Source of the DNA: Lingula anatina
Taxonomy: Eukaryota; Brachiopoda; Lingulata; Lingulida; Lingulidae
Direction: 5' to 3'
NCBI RefSeq assembly: GCF_001039355.2
Contig: NW_019775180.1
Location: forward strand, 156,396-220,395
Length of the DNA: 64,000 nt
In this document: in pieces, positions 1-15,000 of the stretch
Position numbering within the stretch: the first letter of the stretch is position 1
Layout: each line of letters opens with the position of its first letter
The notes under the pieces: generated by a model
Database searches by the model: none
What the model was told of the DNA's origin: nothing
Seen by the model: the letters and a program-made list of their open reading frames with translations, nothing else
Translations under genes and position numbers: made by a program

Positions 1-37
1 CCAGCGGGCCCTTGTGGGCCAGGTGGACCAACAGCAG
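1..37 (-). CDS. Start of a collagen-like (Gly-X-Y) exon, cut by the window edge
   Basis: On the minus strand, TTTCTGCAG is followed by an open phase 1 exon that reads [13 protein letters not shown] after joining to TSP1 repeat 22. That is four Gly-X-Y triplets with proline in typical positions, the start of a collagen triple-helix segment. It is short because the window ends, so the exon length and what follows are unknown. Phase and acceptor support membership of the same gene. Confidence 0.65.
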   Translation of the reverse strand, partial: MLLVHLAHKGPL

Positions 38-3000
38 CTGCAGAAATAAATAATAAAAAAACAAATACACTATAATACAAGGTTATGTGCATGCATAAAC
101 CAAAAATAAACCAAAAACATAGGATAATAATTTATTGTTATATTTATATTACTTTCTACCAGGGCCACAGATTGATTTTTCCCTAGACATTAACAGATAT
201 GTCTCTGGTTAAATAGATGGCTAATATCTGCACTGTGACCCTGTTCTGAAATCTCAAAGATGATTACATGGCTGGTAATTGTTTGAATAACTACACAGGC
301 ATTGTCACTTAGCAAGTCCCTGTCAAGTCCCCTTGAATTGACAGCAATGAAAACAGTTAATTGCTCATCTGTGACAATAAAACAGCCCCTTATGAACAGC
401 TTGTTACTTTAGGATGTTCCTTCAAACCATGTGACTCGTTTCAGCAGACAGACAAGACAAGACAAGACAGGTTGCATAACAAGCATTAATTACATTGGCG
501 CAAAGCCCAGCTCCCACTGAGTTCCTGCAGAGTGGAAGCAATGCTTCCATCTAGCCAAAAGTTACAGGGTCACCTCAGCAAAAATGTCTACAGAATAATA
601 ACTGTTGCCCTGGTATATATGTATAAGGCCCTGGTATATATATATTCTTATATATATATAAGAATAAAATGAAAATTAATATGATAGGTTGGTATAATAA
701 TTTATTCAAATAAAATAAAGACTTCTCAAAATATCTTCAACTTTAGCAAAATTTCACAAATTGTATTGTTATAAAACATACAAAGATGAATATAAACGTA
801 CCTTGACAGGAAAATGTGTTGCATGAAGCATCTTCTTGAGAATTCCCAGGGCAAGAAATGCCTCCATTACTGGGAGGTGGTTGGTCACAAACTCTTGTTC
901 TTGAGTGAGCCCCAGTGCCACAGGTTTTAGAACACTGACTCCAGCTAGCCCACTGGCCCCAATTCCCATTGACTGAAAAAATTAAATCCTTAACGTAAAA
1001 TATTTTAAGACCAACATCAAAAGCTCTATGGGAGTTAATGCCTCCATGACACTTTACTGCACTTAAAAATACATCTATAATCATTTAAAAAAGAAGTTTC
1101 TATCAAATTAAATGCAAAATTCCTCATAATAATAATTTAAATAAGGGATAAAAATATTACAAAGAGGTTCAAAAACCAACCTTACCAGGACATGGTTGTG
1201 TGTTACAAGACTGAGACACTTTTCCTTCCCCAGGACAGTTATCTCCTCCATAGTTGGGTGTTGGATTGTTACAAAGTCTGGTTCTGCTCTGTGTTCCACC
1301 CCCACACGTCACTGTGCAGGTGCCCCAGTACGTCCAGTAGCCCCAGTTGCCATGCACTATGTACAAAGTAGAGGGACTATTTACCAACTAATATATACAG
1401 TCAGCTTGAAGCAAAGTTTAAAATTTGAGAGGATACATACATTTTTATTGGTGGGCATTTGCATATAATTACAAGTAAATAAGTAAAAAGCCAATTATGT
1501 AATTTTTTTTAAATAAAAGCTCAGCAATGGACCCATTTTCAAAAGCAAACAGTACCTCTATTCATCTCTAACAACAAGAAAAAATTCCACTTAATTGAAA
1601 TACAGTGCAACTTATGATTTTATCATTTTGTTTACTGTTAACATGTACAGTTGCTATTCTATCATTTTTCAAAAGTATTTTTGTCTACTATATCCTTGTC
1701 ATTGTTGTAACAAAAGCTATGAATACCAGGGCAGTTTTCAGTGTTGCACTGTTGAGACATCTCTGAGCTCCCAGGGCAGGAACTCCCACCATTGCTAGGT
1801 GCAGGGTTATCACATAACCTAGTTTTAGTTTGGGTCCCACCACCACAGGAAACTGGGCAACTAGCCCAGGATGACCAGGACCCCCAATTACCAGTAACTT
1901 AACATAAGCAAATAATAAAAAGTAATCAGAAATAAAAAAGAACAAATAGTCAAAGAGAAATCATAGCAAAATGAGAGAAAACCATTTCTATTTCACTGGT
2001 GGGCAGAGATAGAATGTCCTAAAATTCTTGCTTTATATAATGAATAAAATGATTAACATACCTAGACAAATTCAGTTGTACCTACCGATGAGTGAAACTA
2101 AATATTTGGAAAAAATAAGCAGATATACAAAATCAAAGCAATGTACACATCTTAAATGTTTTTCTATTTCTAATTTACCACACAGCCATTGCATTATGCT
2201 TTCAAATAACTCACCTGGACACCCTTGTGTGTTACATTGTTGAGACTCAGACCCACTACCAAAGCAGGTATTCCCACCATTACTTGGAGCAGGATTATCA
2301 CACTGTCTAGATCTTGTTTGTGTACCACCACCACATGTTACAGAACATGAGGACCAAGGAGTCCAAGAACCCCAATTACCATCAGCTAAAACAGTATTTT
2401 CGATTGATCAGCTTTGATTGTTAAAAATCAAACTGCACAACTGTAGGGATATTTCGAAACCTAACTTTTTTCATAAAAAAATCCATTATTATTTTAACTG
2501 TTTTATTTATTTATTTTTTATTTATTATTATTTATTTATTTATTTATTTTTATTTTATCTTGTTTTGTTTTATTTATTGTTATTTATTTATTTTATTATT
2601 TTATTTCTTTTTTTTTTTTTTTTTTGAGTACTGTTTTAAGAAAACTACATATACCTGGACATCCTGTAATACTGCACTGTTCACTTTCAGCATTATTTCC
2701 AGGACAAGTTGTGCCACCATTAGCAGGAGCAGGATTGTCACAGACTCTTGCTCTACTTCTCTGTCCAATACCACATGTGGCACTGCAAGTGCTCCACCCA
2801 CTCCAGCCACCCCAGTTACCATTTACTATCAAAAACAAATTACATTTTTTATAAATAGTACTTCTTCTTTTTCAATATTTGCATAGGATAAGCCCATAAT
2901 GGTAAAATGGGTTTATTAATCATAATATTAAAAAAGATAAAATATAAATTTGATTATGTGAAAATAAAGTTCATGGCAAAATCAGATTATTCATTAAACC

Positions 3001-6000
3001 ACTCATTAAATAATAACCATAATATCTTATAAAACAAAATCAGCTGAACCATGACTTCATTACCCTCCACGCCTCTAAGTATTAATAAAGCAAATCACCA
3101 CAATGTAAATAAATAGGTGGATCTTCTTACCATTTTACTTTTATTATTTAGTTTCTTAAACATTTACTAATATCAGTTTCATTTTACGTATTAAAAACTG
3201 GACAGATGCTCACTGGAAATTTGATGGAATAGATAAAGTAAATCATTCAATCTTACATGTAATTAGTGCCTTGTTGTAAAGAGAAAGAATAGATATCATT
3301 ATTGTTTTTCTAATGCTGAGAAAGGTGAATTAGATGTTTTGAGATTAACACTATCAATCTCTAGAAAATCAAAAGGCAGTAACCTGTACATGTACTAGTA
3401 AAAGCAGCAAAAGCAATGCTCATCCCTATGTAGCAGAGATTAGAATAATATCATTAGTTTTATCATTAGTTACCCTGGCAAGCTTGAGTGTTACATTGCT
3501 GAAACTGAGTCCTTTCCCCAGGGCATGAAGCCCCTCCATTACTAGGAGCTGGATTGCTACAAGACCTGGTTCTTGCTTGAGATCCACCTCCACAATTGAC
3601 TGGGCATGTGGTCCAAGAAGACCAAGACCCCCAGTTGCCATTAACTAAAATCATATAGTAAATACACTAAAAAAAACAAATAATAGTTTAAAAATTATAA
3701 AAACAAAAATAATAGCTACTCAATGAATAGAGGAAAAGAATGAAAGAAGAAAGAACATTGGTTCAATTTATGACAGAATCAACTATTGATCTGGGTATAA
3801 GATGCACTTATTTTACCAAGATTTGAGACGTGAAGCTAAATACTACTTATCCCATAATTTGATTTATTGTCCTTGCTTTAAGTCAGTAACTTCATACTAA
3901 TTATGTACCCAAATTGGTGGTAATATTTTTAAATAATTTAATGTAAGAGACCAATTAGGGGTATAATGGTGAATGTTTATGTTAGAAAATATATGGTCTT
4001 TCATCCCCATACAGGACATACCCGGGCACCCTTGTGTGTTACATTGTTGAGACTCAGACCCACTACCAAAGCAGGGATTCCCACCATTACTTGGTGCAGG
4101 ATTATCACACTGTCTAGTTCTTGTTTGTGTACCGCCACCACATGTTACAGGACATGAGGACCAAGGAGTCCAAGATCCCCAATTACCATCAGCTATACAA
4201 CAAAAAATAATGCAAAAATATGCTTATTTAAAAAAGTCTTTTTTCCAAAAGGTAGCAGCTGCCTAGGAGATGAACAAGTTCAGATGCAACAAAAAAAAAA
4301 AAAAAAAGAGAACATGAAAGTGCAGTTAAGATTAAGAGGCAAACAAGGAGTTTATGTATATGATAATTTTCTAAAAAAAAAAATTGACAGAAATCTTGAA
4401 AAAACTTGTTTGAAACAGAAAATTTTTAATACTTGGAATTTTGTCTTCTGAATTTGAAAAACAAAATAATGATATATACCAGGACACCCTGTAATACTGC
4501 AGTTCTGAGTATCTATTCTGTTTCCAGGACAAGTTGTGCCACCATTAGCAGGAGCAGGATTGTCACAGACTCTTGCTCTACTTTGCTGTCCAATACCACA
4601 TGTGACACTACAAGTGTTCCACACACTCCAGCCACCCCAGTTACCATTTACTACATGAACAGATGAACACAACTTGAGGAATATCATTAGCAATTATCTA
4701 ATGGTGGCAGGACAAATATTTGGCATCAATATTCCCTCAGTCTAACCTTAATTAAGTTAGTTTCATTGTTTTTTCGTATCAGCATGCTGGTGGACTGAGC
4801 ACTTGTTTTCTTGGGCCAAAGTTTAAACAGTTGTATTTTTGCAAGAAACAATAGCTTGGTAGTTATTTGAAAAAAATGGGATATTTTACCTAAACAAATT
4901 AATATTATAAGATAATTATTTTGAAAAATACATCATAAATCATTTTCATTTTGAAGTATACTCATTATATAGCATGAAAGGAACTGTATGAAATTAAGCA
5001 TTGGGCTTTATATACAGGGGGTATCAAACTATAATTTTAAAAGTGAAAACAAAGAAAAATAAATAGAAAAGTTAATTTTTCTAGCATACCCTGGCAGGCT
5101 TGGGTGTTACATTGCTGAAACTGAGTCCCCTCCCCAGGGCATGAAGCCCCTCCATTACTAGGAGCTGGATTATTACAAGACCTGGCTCTTGCTTGAGATT
5201 CACCTCCACAACTGACTGGGCATGTGGTCCAAGAAGACCATGACCCCCAGTTGCCATTTACTAAAATTACATGGAAAGCAAAAACAAGAAAACTGAAAAA
5301 AATCTAAAAGCACATTTCAGAGAATTAGTCAATAAATAGAAAAAAGAAGATACAAATAAATAAATATAAGCATATCATATAAGCTGTGTTATTAATGGTC
5401 AGCATCTACAGGACTAGTTCAATAAGCAAATGAAAGAGAAATGCTTTTCTAATGATCTATACAATGCAAATTTTGCTGTATTAGGCATCCATGTAACATA
5501 CCCAGGCACCCTTGTGTGTTACATTGTTGAGACTCAGACCCACTACCAAAGCAGGGATTCCCACCATTACTTGGGGCAGGATTATCACACTGTCTAGTTC
5601 TTGTTTGTGTACCACCACCACATGTTACAGGACATGAGGACCAAGGAGTCCAAGAACCCCAATTACCATCAGCTATACAACAAAAAATAATGCACAAACA
5701 TACAGTACTTAATTGAATAAAAAAAGGATTTTTTCAAAATGTGGCAGTTGGAAAAAACCAAATTAAATACAATGAAAACACAGTAATTAATTGACTAATT
5801 TAAAGACAGTTGAGACTTAAAGGCAAACAAGGAATTCATGTATTATTAAATGATAATATTCTAACAAAAATTCATAGAAATCTTGAAGGAAAGATTGTAT
5901 ATAAAATTATTTTCAATACTGTTGGAAATATTTCTTATGATTTTGAAAAACAAAATAATGATATATACCAGGACACCCTGTAATACTGCAGTTCTGAGTA

Positions 6001-9000
6001 TCTATTCTGTTTCCAGGACAAGTTGTGCCACCATTAGCAGGAGCAGGATTGTCACAGACTCTTGCTCTACTTTGCTGTCCAATACCACATGTGACACTAC
6101 AAGTGTTCCACACACTCCAGCCACCCCAGTTACCATTTACTAGTAATAGATTTTTACATGACTTCATTTTTTTCCACAGCAAAGTGCTTATTAGTTTCCA
6201 TTCATTAGTTTTTCAATCATATTCAACATATTACATTCAACAACAAAAATAACTAGAAAGGAAATAATATTGTATGTGCTGTGTAAACAAAAATATAAAT
6301 GGGTAAATAAATAAACAGGCTGTCAAATAAAAATTATATGAGCAAAAAATGATACAAATAAAATAAAATTACTGTCTTTATAAACTTATTGTAAAAAAAA
6401 TTAATTTGCAAATAAAATTAAGAGCACCATATATTACTGGGGTTCACATGGATAAGGCGCACACATTACACAAGCAATGGCTGAGATCCCATTAAATGGT
6501 TCTTATACATGTAAGACATACCCTGACACCCTTGTGTGTTACATTGTTGAGACTCAGACCCACTCCCAAAGCAGGGATTCCCACCATTACTTGGGGCAGG
6601 ATTATCACACTGTCTAGTTCTTGTTTGTGTACCACCACCACATGTTACAGGACATGAGGACCAAGGAGTCCAAGAACCCCAATTACCATCAGCTGTATCA
6701 AGAAAAAAAAAATGCACAAACAAACAAAAAAAAGTTTTTTTAATGTGGCAGTTGGATAGAAGATGAACATGTTTGAAAACAACCCAATAAAATATAATGA
6801 AAACATATCCAGTAGTCCAATGATTAATTAATAGATATTTGTGACTTCAAGGAGATCATGTAAATCATATTTTTCCAACAAAAATTGAGAGAAATCTTGA
6901 AAAAATATTGTAAAAAATAATTTTTTTAATACATGGAAATTTGATTTCTGAGTTTGAAAGACAAAATAATGATATATACCAGGACACCCTGTAATACTGC
7001 AGTTCTGAGTATCTATTCTGTTTCCAGGACAAGTTGTGCCACCATTAGCAGGAGCAGGATTGTCACAGGCTCTTGCTCTCTGTTGCTGTCCAATACCACA
7101 TGTGACACTACAAGTGTTCCACACACTCCAGCCACCCCAGTTACCATTTACTAGTAATGGATTTTTACATGACTTCATTTTTTTCCACAGCAAAGTGCTT
7201 ATTAGTTTCCATTCATTGGTTTTTCAATCATATTCAACATATTACATTCAACAACAAAAATAACTAGAAAGGAAATACGTAATATTGTATGTGCTGTGTA
7301 AACAAAAATATAAATGGGTAAATAAATAAACAGGCTGTCAAATAAAAATTATATGAGCAAAAAATGATACAAATAAAATAAAATTACTGTCTTTATAAAC
7401 TTATTGTAAAAAAAATCAATTTGCAAATAAAATTAGAGCACCATATCTTACTGGGGTTCACATGGATAAGGCGCACACATTACACAAGCATTGGCTGAGA
7501 TCCCATTAAATGGTTCTTATACATGTAAGACATACCCTGACACCCTTGTGTGTTACATTGTTGAGACTCAGACCCACTCCCAAAGCAGGGATTCCCACCA
7601 TTACTTGGGGCAGGATTATCACACTGTCTAGATCTTGTTTGTGTACCACCACCACATGTTACAGGACATGAGGACCAAGGAGTCCAAGAACCCCAATTAC
7701 CATCAGCTATTAAAATAAAATTTGTTTATTTTCAATTTTTTATTTTCGTTTTGACATTTATTCCAATACTGATTTATACTGAAACACAAGTGAGCATAAA
7801 GAGCAACCTAAACATAGGTAAATCTTAACTGAAATTAATATAGGGTTGGTTCTACTGCCGTATAAACATTCATTTCTTTTCATGGTCTGAATCACTTCTC
7901 TGTTCTGCTCTGTAACTAAACATGCTAATACGTATAATGTTCTCTCAACTTTGTGCCACAGCAATCATTCTTACCAGGACATCCAACATCACTACATGCT
8001 TGTGTTTCAGTTTTACTCCCAAGACAAGATAAGCCCCCATTTGATGGAGTAGGGTTATCACAGGCTCTGGTCCTTATTTGCTGTCCAATACCACAGGTGA
8101 CACTACATGTATTCCAAATACTCCAGCCACCCCAGTTACCATTAACTACAATTGCAGTGTTTTGAAATATTAGAAAACCTTAGATTCCAGATTGAAAGAA
8201 AAAGCAGGATATAGGGCAGTCATTGTACAACTGTATATCAAGATGTTCCATCAAAACAAGTAATGATGTATTGAAAAACAGTTGACAAAGTCTTTTAATG
8301 TACACATTTGGCATTTTAAAATAATACCATTCAAACTGTTCAAATTAGTTGTAATTATTTATTTAAATATTTATTTTTTATTTATCAATTTATGTAATTA
8401 ATTTAATAGAATAATAAAAAAAAACTCTGCACACATTCCACAGCAAGCCTTGGATACAAAAAGGGTCATTCAATAAATACATTGCGTAATGAATATACAA
8501 AACACACTTTGCATGGGTGCCAATGAAAACATCCATATAACACTCGTGATAAACTGAAATAATTAGATAATAAGATAAAGGAGAAGATTTATCATCTAGC
8601 TTAAGTAAAATTTTAAAACTGAAGTGTTCACTACTGCTTAAAATAAATATGTAATGAAAAAGAGAATTTCACATCAGCACTAAGAGTGACAACTAAAAAA
8701 CTGAAACAGCCATGCACAGATCACAAATCCATTCACAAAATTCCCATACCAGGACAAGGACTGGTGTTACAGTCTTGACGATAAAGGCCATTTCCTGCAC
8801 AATGTGCCCCACCATTTGCAGGTGCAGGATTATTACAGAGTTTTACTCTGAATTTGACACCACCACCACATGTCTTTGAGCACAGTGTCCAATCAGAACT
8901 CCATGTGCCCCAGTTACCATTTACTGTAAATATGGTATAGCTAATAAACATGACAAACCATCTTTAAAAAATATCTGTCATTAGACAATTATCAATATAT

Positions 9001-12000
9001 AGCTGGTGTTTTTTTACTCATGACAAGAATTTAAGGACGAATAGTCTGCCAAAAAACAATTTTGCAATATGTTGTCATGTTTTGGTTAAATAAAACTTTA
9101 ATATTATTGATATTTTATAGACTGATTTACAAGTTTTAATTTTATAAACAGCTGGAACTGTCTTGAAAAGAGTCAAAAAGTTTTTATCAAGAGTTTTTAT
9201 CAAGAGTTCCTGAAAAGACAACCCAATGACCCACCCGGGCATCCTTGTGTGTTGCATTGTTCACTTTGGGTTGCTGAACCAAGACAAGATGCACCACCAT
9301 ACTGTGGGCTAGGATTGTTACATTCTCTAAAACGTGTTCTAAGGCCACTTCCACATGTGACTGGACAATTTGTCCAGTCATTCCAGTCTCCCCATTCCCC
9401 ATTTACTGAAACACAATTAATTAAGGTAGCTCAACTAAGGTATCAGAAGCCCTTTAGATTATTATCAGTTACAACCTTGAATTCCTTGGTTAACTTTATC
9501 CCTCTACTACTCTTTTAAATAAACAGTTGCACCAAATTGCTACTTTCTTTAGACAGATCCTTATAATAATAGTCTACAAGTGATATAACTGGACTTGACT
9601 GAAATGACAATATATGCCTATCAAAAATGTGTTCCTTTGCATCAATAAAAGAAACTCTTCAATGTGTATTATTAGTAGTATATAAATGTATCTGATGAAT
9701 GCATACTGGTTTATTTATTTTTTTTAATGACCTAATCAAGTTTATCAAACTTGTTAACATTACAGCATATCCTACCAGGGCAAGGGTAACTATTGCACTC
9801 CTGTGTCTGAATATTAGGTCCGGGGCAATAGGAGCCTCCATTTGCAGGTGCAGGGCTATCACACATGTGTCTCCTGGACTTCTCACCTCCACCACAGGTA
9901 TGAGAACACAGAGTCCACCCCTGCCACTCTCCCCAATTACCATCAACTACTAGTATACATAATGTTAAGGTGAGCAAGCACACTTGTTAGTATTGTGTAT
10001 CAGAAAGAACTTTGTGGTTATTAGTAAAAATACATAGACAGTATCTAAAGCACTGGTGTGAGAATGCAATAAAGTTAATTATATCAGCATCAAAAACCAC
10101 TATAAGACAAGGTAAAAAATATAAAAAATATCATACCATTTTTCAAATCAACATCAAAACCAACAGAAATGGACATTATGGCTTTATTATGTAAAATAAT
10201 GCTCAACTACGCTGACCAGGAGGATTAAATACAGTGCTTTTCATATATATTTTACCTTGTCAAACATGTTTTTCAAGTGATATATACTCATATGCAGTGC
10301 AAAGGTGAAGTAAATAAACACCAACATCAAGATGCAATTTACCTAAGGATAATGACTGTATTACTACCTTACTAAATATTTGAGAGATCACCACCTGAAA
10401 CTTATACAAACTTTTCATTTAAAAAAATCCAAGCCACAATTAAGCTATCAGTCTGCACTCACCAGGACATCCCTGTGTTCCACACTGTTCTGATTCAGTA
10501 GCACTCCCTGGACAAGAGCTTCCACCATTAGAAGGTGCTGGATTGTCACACACTCTAGTCCTGCTTCTTTGTCCTCCGCCACATGAGACAGTGCACGATG
10601 CCCAGTTAGCCCAAGCACCCCAATTTCCATTCACTACAACAGCATTAATTGTAGTGATTTGAGTAGTGAAGTATTTCTATTGTGGAGACATGCTTAGTGT
10701 ATCTTGTTTCACATTAATCAAATATTTGAAGGGAATGTGCATTTAAAGATAAGCCCTTTTTAAATTTTGGGGAGGGGGATCATTTACGATATTGTTCTTT
10801 GAAACTCCCGTTGAATGCCAGGAAAAGCATACAAACAAAAATCAAAGGATATTATCTCTCACCAGAGAGAGCTTACATAGTTGAACATTTTGCACATATC
10901 ACAAAAAAAACACATATTTAATGGCACAGGTATAGAAGTTGTCTTTTCTAACATTTCTCTCCTTCATACCAGAAATAAAAAAGAAAGAAATCATACCAGG
11001 GCACGCTTGTGTGTTACACTGCTCAGACTCTGTCCTATCTCCAGGACAAGAAGATCCACCATTACTTGGTGCTGGGCTATCACAGGCTCTGTTCCTGGTT
11101 CTTGTGCCACCGTTACATAAAGCTGAACAACCAGACCAGGCATTCCAGGCACCCCAGTTCCCATTCACTTGGGAAAAATAATGATACAAGTTAATATATT
11201 CCTATCATTCAAGTAAAACTATGGACTTATCAAATCAATACATCTTGCTTCGAAATTAATACGGATGATGACACCATTGTAAACCTTTAAGTCTGAATAA
11301 TTATAAAAATGCAAGTCTATATCAGAAATGTATTAAACATGTATTTATCAGGGCTAATTAAGCACTTGTAGCATTATACTGCAATTGAACATAAACTGAA
11401 ATCAAATTCATAATCTACCTGGGCAGGCTGACTGTGTGCAACTCTGTGTTTCAGAGCTTGGGTCACTTGATGGACAAGGTTGCCCAGAGCCACTTTGAGG
11501 TGGATCATTGCATTCTCTTGTTCTGGTCTGCTGTCCACTCCCACAGGTGACCGAACACGTGCTCCAGCTGCCCCACTGACCCCAGTTCCCATCAACTAGA
11601 GCAGTAGTAATGTAACAATTAAAAGCAACATCATAATTAACTCAATTCTTTAAAGGATTGTCCTGCCGAACTGAATTTTCCTCCAAAAATAATCAAGTTT
11701 CTCTTTTTTATGAGTCACGCCTTCTTATCAATTTCAGAAGAAATAGGCTATCGACATATGCCTTTTGAGGGATTTAAATGCTCGAAAGTTCCAAATTGGG
11801 AGAGATATGTAGATTTTCAGAACATGTAGGCAAAGAAAATACGATTTACAAAGGTATTTAAAAATGCCGGTATCGTACTTTAAACATTTCAATTGTGTTT
11901 GAGATACTAGCATTAGGAATGTGTCTGTTGAGTCATTATGCATTCGGGTCAGCTGTAGGTCTACTGCTGCTTTGTGTTGTTTTGCGGCCACTAAAAGAAA

Positions 12001-15000
12001 TGATTTCTTGAGAAGATGTTTTCATTTTTGGCAGAATACACATATCCACATCTAACTTGATCTGCTACTTCATACATACCATTTGCACATGCTAAAGTGT
12101 TGCAGATTTCTACTTCTAAGTTACTCCCGATACATGAGCTACCACCGTTGCTTGGGGCAGGATTATTACAGACTCGTTGCCTTGAATGGCTACCTCCGCC
12201 GCATGTTGCTGAACAAATTTGCCAAGCCTGCCACGCGCCCCAGTTTCCATTTACTGTAATTATTATATATATTATATATAGGATGCTTATAATGAAACAA
12301 CATAGCCTATAACAACGCCGGCATTAAACACGTCTATTTTTTCTTTTTTATTCTAGATTTAATCTTTATCATTTTTAATTTCTTTCATTTTATCATCACT
12401 TTATTAATTTATTTATTATTATTATTACTATAATATGCGTGAATCAAATAAAACAAAATCGTACAGGCTTACTCTGTAGAGGTAAAAATACCTTTGAGTA
12501 TTATGTGTTTTATCCATGAATCAAAGATGCTGCCATAAGGACTATTGTAAAAAAACGCAGACTTGTCGGGATGACTTCTTAAGGATCAAAAACGGTGTGA
12601 TCACTGCGTTTTCTAGTACAAATGGAAGGAATGTTTCTTGGAGCAAAAGAAAAAATATCCAAATATCCATTATAACGCTTACAACGCTTACCTGGTTGAA
12701 TTAACGTCTTCAAACGGGTACCAGCTGACATGGCAAAGCTTTCTATATCCCCTGCTCCATAAACTGTAGCCATAAACGTTCTGCCCTGAGCATGTGTAAG
12801 CCTCATTGACCCACTGGGTAGCTGAATGGCTGCACCAACATATGAGGTACCAGGAATTGGCGTCCACTGCACTGTGCTGGGGAGAGCTTGACCGTCCAGC
12901 AACAAATTGCCTGTCTGCGCGGCCTCTACGACTACCAGTACATAGTTGGTGTAGGAGATCCCTGAGCTCCCTGATTCTTGAAGGGAAGTGACGGTATATT
13001 CAGACTGCCACTGTTCGGCTGGAGTCAAAATGGCCATTGATGGATCACCAACATCACTCGCTGCCGTAGCTTTACTTTTGGTAAACTGCACCACCAGTAT
13101 AGGATGGGTAGATGTCATATGCGTATAAACATTAGAAGGAAATGACCGTTCCGCGAATGCCCCTCTGTTCAAATTTACAGTTTCATCGTTGCCATTTCCA
13201 GAAACGGTGACGACGGTTCCATCATTACTTGCAACGATACGGAATATATCCCCTACAGTTCGACCAGGTGTGGGGACGGTGAAAAATTCTTGACCCCACG
13301 TGTTAACGGGAGGCAGCTGTTCAACTAAATGATCACGGTAGTTTGATTCATTACCTACGATTGTACGGATGTTACCACTAAATACTGCAATTGGCTTGTC
13401 TGATGAAACACGGGCACCTGTCATATCCCCAAAAGCCTGAGCTTGGAAAGTTTGATAGCTACCAAGTCTCAATACAATGGTGTCGCCATTTCTATAAGTC
13501 CATGAATTGTATGTCAGATTCAGCGGACTTCCCGGATTGTTAGGCAAAATTATCGTCACCGATGTCGTTGACCCCGTTGACGACAACGCAGCAATACCTA
13601 GCTGGCAGTTTTTAGTAATAACTGACGAAGAGTAGCATACTACGTAATAGTCCGTCCCTAAGATATCTGTGGGTAAGGCAAGATAGCCCTCAGACGAATG
13701 AAGTTCCCTGTTGATCGAATACACATTCACATCATGGGATGATTGAATGAGAACTGCCTTGGAGTTTATACCAGTTCCAGTTGTTTGTATCGCCCTTCCA
13801 AGACTGACTTTCTTCAATTCATTTGGACCAACGGTGACGGTTTCGGCAATGGCAGGTGTAAAGTTTGGTGACGTTACATTCACCTGAGAAGTCACTGTTG
13901 AGTAAGTGTTAGCGATGTAGACTTCAAGCGGCAAGTTTCGTGCGACGTCCACCTGATTTTCCATAAATATTATGACAAACTCCTGTCCACTAGAAGCCAC
14001 GGTTTCTGAAAGTATAAGTATATTTAGTGAGTAGAGCTTATAAGTTATATTTCATGAAACCCTTTGTCGATTTTTTTTTCTGTGAAATCACACAGAAAAT
14101 TATTTCTAAAAATGACAAGAAAGTTGAAAGCCTTATCATTTAACGTACCTTTACAGTCTTCATCTGTATCGCCGTCGTTGTCATTGTCTGCAACATAATT
14201 ACATTACAATAAAGAAAAATATAAGTAATAGCTACTGCTACATGTAGTACACGTAATAATTGCGATTTAAAAGATATCGCCGCATGTGACAAAAGTTAAT
14301 GTAGGCCTACCTAGGCAAACATACCGTATACGTATAACATTTGTGCCACTCAAATAACCGTTAATCATTGGCAAAATTCTTTAAGTAGCCTATAAACAAG
14401 TTCATCTTTAAAAAAAAATCAGGATCAAGCTCCGTGTTGAAATGATGTGACTCACCAACTCCGTCACAGTATTCCTCGTCCACCGTACCGTCACAGTCGC
14501 TGTCATACCCGTCACCAGGAACCATGTAGGGTGCGTTACAGCTCTGGAAAAAATATCGGCCCATATATTAGCCCATAATTATTTATATACGGCTGACGAT
14601 CTATTAACCTTTATGCAGCGGAATTGTGTTTGGAAACAATATTTAATGTCTGGATTTTAAAAGTTTTTGCCGTGAAAATAATCATCATCAATGTTTTAGT
14701 ATTTTACAGCAAACAGCAAATTTAATTGCCGTTCAGATGTCAATGCATGTTGAAACTTAACTTACAACGGCTATTGTTTCGAACTGCATTCCAATCGGAA
14801 ATCCATAGCTTTCCTTGCTCGCTTTACCATACAAAATGCCCATCAATGCTACTCCATTTGAACTGTGCCGGATATGGTGAACCCCGCTTTCAACGTTGAA
14901 AAATGTCCCCGAATATGTGGTATCGGCAATAGGTGTCCAAGTCAAACCAGGTTTGCTTGTACTTAAATTTTGGTTATCCAACAGAATCCCACTAATTTGA

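Noticed and set aside
2418-2886. Plus-strand phenylalanine/leucine-rich open frames that look like membrane peptides
   Set aside because: They are produced by the TTTA low-complexity tract and antisense TSP1 sequence.
743-11189. Many plus-strand and alternate-frame open reading frames overlapping the TSP1 exons
   Set aside because: They are antisense or shifted readings of the conserved TSP1 exons. Repetition of the same peptides follows exon duplication, and the true frame has the six-cysteine TSP1 pattern with matching splice sites.
1183-12253. Regularly spaced 170-bp repeats that could look like a CRISPR or satellite array
   Set aside because: Units are splice-bounded coding exons of 171-177 nt with unequal introns of 0.27 to 1.4 kb, in animal DNA. 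It is an exon array, not a CRISPR or satellite.
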